Positions 61,088 through 64,000 of a DNA stretch of 64,000 bases are shown one piece after another. Both the position numbers and the translations under genes were made by a program. The first letter of the stretch is position 1, and each line of letters opens with the position of its first letter. Origin of the DNA: Dillenia suffruticosa (taxonomy: Eukaryota > Streptophyta > Magnoliopsida > Dilleniales > Dilleniaceae); assembly GCA_033439265.1 (NCBI GenBank), contig JAVTVX010000012.1, forward strand, positions 11,335,001 to 11,399,000, read 5' to 3'. Under the pieces are notes generated by a model. The model ran no database searches. It worked only from the letters and a program-made list of their open reading frames with translations, and was not told the origin of the DNA.

Positions 61088-62430
61088 ACTTATAATTTGT
61101 TATAATTTATAGTTGTATTATATAGTAACATTAGAAAGAATATATTATTATGGTAAAAACTTTTATAAATTTTTACATAAGTTTTACGTTTCAATCAGAT
61201 ATCTTACGTGTAAAACAAAACAAATCTATCCATGCCATTTGTTGAAAATAAATCTGTCTGTGTCATTTTTTTGGGTGTTTTTGATTTACAAATTTATTGA
61301 AATGCGTTATTATTTTTTGACCGTCATTTTTGACCGTTTTTTTTTAATTGAACTTTAGTAATTGTTTTAATTATAGTGAATAGCTTCTTTCTTCTTTCAT
61401 ATGTGTTATTTTCCCATTAACTTTAGCTTAGTAATGTGATTTTTTACACTTATTAGTAATATGATTTTTAAGACTTCTAACGTAGGTTCATACAAATAGA
61501 TGAATATGTAACAATTTTTTTTCATGTTTTTCAATGTTGGGTTAGGTTTTATACAAATTTTATAGGATTATTACCTTATCGGTTTTCATTGAAATATGCT
61601 TGTTACTTGCATTTGTTATTTGTTATACATCTCGTGTAGAATACCCTAAACCTTACTTGTTACGATTTGTTATTTGTTACCATTTCTTATCATCCCATAT
61701 TATATAAATTTTTTAGCAATTCTCAAATGCACTTGTAATTTGTTATGTTATAATTCACTTCTTATCACTTATTATCATACCCCACAGATATAAAAGTACT
61801 TGAAAAATCACTTGTTAACACGTCCATATTAAATTTTATACAATTATTGCCTACCATTTGTTAAAAATTCTTTTTTATCATGTCATATTATACAAATTTT
61901 ATACAATTATTATAATTATTGGATTTACTAGGTAATGGATAAATCATGAAATACCTTTTATGTTGTTAACATTTGTCATAACTTATTATCACTTATTATC
62001 ATAACTTGCTAGCATTTGTTGTTGAAAATCATTTGTTACCATTTGTTACAACTTGTTATCATGCCATATTATACAAATTTAATTGGATTATTGCCTTACC
62101 ACTTATTACCGGATGTTGGAGCAATTTGTCGAATGCACTTATTACTTGTTACAATTTGTTATTTGTTAATTATTACTTATTATCACTTATTATCACTTAT
62201 TATCACTTTTACCATAGATAGAGAATACAAATACACTTATTTCAATTTGTTATTTATTATAGTATAGTAAAAATACACCTATTGTATGAGGAATCCTCAA
62301 ATGCACAATGCACTTGTTACCATCTGTTATTTATTATAGTATAATAAAATTACATACGGAGCAATTGTCAAATGCACTTATTGCGTACTTATTACCTTAT
62401 TATCATTTATTATTTGTTATTTGTTATAAA
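61088..62430. repeat. AT-rich DNA with a degenerate TTGTTACCATTTGTTAT array
   Basis: From about 61600 to 62480 words such as TTACCATTTGTTA, ACTTGTTATCA and CACTTATTATCA recur many times at irregular spacing, interspersed with ATTATACAAATTTTAT. This looks like the subterminal repeat array of a CACTA-type element and abuts the transposase-associated remnant at 62431. Confidence 0.5.
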
Positions 62431-63069
62431 TCACTTGTTATCATTTGCTAGACAGAGAATAAAAGTAATTATTACCATTTGTACCAGGAAGAATGAAAAA
62501 AATTTGTTAATCCACCTACATAAATACTTTAAATAATATAAGTGAACAATAGTTGTAAGCATACTATATTTGGATTTTGGATATAATGACCTTTTGATTT
62601 TCTCAAGTAATTCAACAAACTTATCTAAAGCTGAAGTTGAAGTTGAAGTTGAAGTTGAAGTCGAAGTTGATGCATTCACTGATGGATGAGAATGAGAAGT
62701 TAGTACGGATGGTAAATGTGTGAATGCATCATGTAACATGCCAAACATATTATAATAAAAAATATTATCATCTAGATTGGATACAGATGCATGCGATGTA
62801 TGTGATGTAGATTGAGATGTAAATTTTTCATTACTCTCTCCATGATATATTCAGTTATCATAACCGTGTTGAAATCCATAACGCAACAAGTGATTGAAGA
62901 GCGTATGTGTAGCAAATCTCAAAGTGTTGAAATATTTGACACAATAATATGATATCTTGCCATCTACAGATTGAATATCTGTTGATACAAATTCAAAAAA
63001 TATATTAACTCTACTGATATATTTATCACTTGCTCTTGATTTACAATACATCCACATCTTGTCCATCAT
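62431..63069 (-). pseudogene. En/Spm (CACTA) transposase-associated N-terminal segment, truncated
   Basis: From ATG at 63069 the minus strand reads MMDKMWMYCKSRASDKYISR, then VNIFFEFVS, YYCVKYFNT and LFNHLLRYGFQHGYDN. This is the layout of the Transpos_assoc domain of plant TNP2/TNPD proteins (MDKSWM start, a CxxC-like pair, then the H-L-GF-Y-W-HGE end). One in-frame stop (TGA) falls where the family has Trp before YHGES. The frame then continues from 62748 with FGMLHDAF, a Ser-Thr repeat, and ALDKFVELLEKIKRSLYP with LYYLKYLCRW, matching the next conserved part of TNP2. The catalytic core is missing: repeat DNA follows. The first Cys of the zinc-like pair also looks lost. It is a remnant of a deleted CACTA element. 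Confidence 0.7.
62627..62671. repeat. (GAAGTT)n microsatellite within the transposase remnant
   Basis: About seven copies of GAAGTT, one with a C change. On the minus strand it encodes alternating Ser-Thr within the transposase linker, so it expanded in frame. Confidence 0.8.
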
Positions 63070-63081
63070 AGATTTTTTCAC

Positions 63082-63590
63082 TTGTTGATTTTTTTTTCTT
63101 CCTGGCGCCCTAAATCTAAATCTAAAACAAATAAATGAACAAATAGTGGCGGCAAATTTTTAGCGCCAATTTTGTTGGTTCGAAAAAATGACGCCAAAGA
63201 GGAGGAGGGTTGAAATTGGCGGCAAAGTGGAAGAGAGGAGGTTTGGTGCCAAAGAGAATGAAGAAAGGAAGAGAGGAGGAAGACGAGTGTGTTTTTTAAT
63301 TTTTATTGATTTTTTTGGAATTAATGTAAAGTATAGAAAGTTTTGTGTCTTTTGATTTAAAATTATAAACTCATACAAAGAATTATTTATGACACTATGA
63401 TATAAATTAATAATTTAATATAAATAAAAATTTTATATAATAAAATTAGTAACATAATTAAATAAATTTATATCATGAAATTAGAATTTTTAATATAATT
63501 TAATAATTTGATACGATTATATTAATTAAATTAATAATATAATTATTTGTTATTTAAAATAGTAATATTATTATTTTTAATTATGGCCTG
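63082..63590. other. Flank of the transposase remnant
   Basis: GGCGCC- and GGCGGCAAA-type words and a GA-rich tract (63190-63290) lie just upstream of the minus-strand transposase start and could be its leader. AT-rich DNA follows. No gene was recognised. Confidence 0.35.
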
Positions 63591-63874
63591 CGGGGTTGAG
63601 CCGCATGGGCTAAACTGTTTTTTGGAATATAATATTTATAATTAATGTATTATTATTCATGATTTCATATTATAATACTATATTATCAAAAAATAAAAAA
63701 TAAATTATAATACTATATTATATAAATTATTAATTTAATATCATCGTATAATTTAAATTAATAATATTAATAATTTAAATTATATTAATTAAATTAATAA
63801 TATTAAAATTTTAAATGGGGGCATGCCTGCACTGTGCGGTTGGGTCGCACAGGCACACACAGAGCGGCTAGGCC
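63591..63874. other. AT-rich DNA with the onset of GC-rich repeats
   Basis: A short GC-rich island (63586-63612) sits in AT-rich DNA. From 63815 composition becomes GC-rich and leads into the 42-bp repeat. Confidence 0.4.
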
Positions 63875-64000
63875 GTGCAGGCACATACCACACATGGTGC
63901 TTTGCGTGGCCCAACCGCATAGGCACGCATTGTGCATGGTGCTCTGTGAGGCCCAACCGCACAGGCCTGGTGCGGGCATGCACCGAGTAGCTAGGCCGCG
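63875..64000. repeat. GC-rich tandem repeat with 42-bp unit, running off the window
   Basis: 63875-63916 and 63917-63958 both follow G.. AGGCAC.. ..CATGGTGCT.TG.G.GGCCCAACC. A further partial unit follows to the window end. Related words (GCACAGGCAC, CGGCTAGGCC) occur at 63830-63875. Confidence 0.7.

Noticed and set aside
1-64000. A new defence, toxin or metabolic gene cluster
   Set aside because: Only one convincing intact host gene is present. The rest is explained by retrotransposons, CACTA elements, SINEs and AT-rich DNA.
1-64000. tRNA, rRNA or snRNA genes
   Set aside because: The only pol III-like boxes found belong to SINEs. No cloverleaf-forming tRNA gene or rRNA segment was recognised by eye.

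Overview
This is plant nuclear DNA, most likely from a dicot. It is AT-rich, nearly all of it is repeats, and I found no bacterial-style operons or ribosome binding sites. The evidence is four Copia and Gypsy LTR retrotransposon copies primed by initiator-Met tRNA (TTGGTATCAGAG), several CACTA (En/Spm) DNA transposons with CACTA ends, tRNA-type SINEs with target-site duplications (TSDs), and one plant-looking single-exon gene. I cannot name the species.

Layout. 1-3994: AT-rich intergenic DNA with a tandem repeat and two unrecognised ORF remnants. 3995-10657: an old minus-strand Copia bounded by a perfect 5-bp TSD (AGACC). 11267-13850: a decayed plus-strand Copia. 15821-15907: an 87-bp SINE. 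16898-18505 (minus): the only convincing intact host gene, a 535-residue secretory or membrane protein with a Lys/Ser/Thr-rich middle and five predicted C-terminal membrane helices. 18.8-23.2 kb: gene-poor. 23213-30173 and 43913-50929: two copies of one Copia family with very GC-rich leaders. Their LTRs are nearly identical, yet their coding regions are decayed in the same pattern. 30948-41223: a small CACTA element split by a Gypsy element (31540-40894) whose first part is tandemly duplicated. 41265-41452: a SINE. 42292-43466: a second small CACTA with intact ends and TSD. 52.5-54.4 kb: two local tandem duplications, a relic of a GIS/ZFP-type C2H2 zinc-finger gene and another SINE. 54.4-63.4 kb: a cluster of CACTA-type DNA, including a candidate gene-carrying element (57484 to about 61087) and an En/Spm transposase-associated N-terminal segment on the minus strand. 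63.6-64.0 kb: the start of a GC-rich 42-bp tandem repeat.

How it fits together. There is no pathway here. The window records successive insertions: a CACTA element was entered by a Gypsy several million years ago, the Gypsy front part was then duplicated, and two Copia copies arrived much later. The most interesting biology is the Copia family, which appears to have moved recently although both copies are defective. That suggests mobilisation in trans by a relative. Both copies carry five WRKY-type W-box cores just inside the 5' LTR. Divergence values are hand counts, and ages assume about 1e-8 substitutions per site per year; both are rough.
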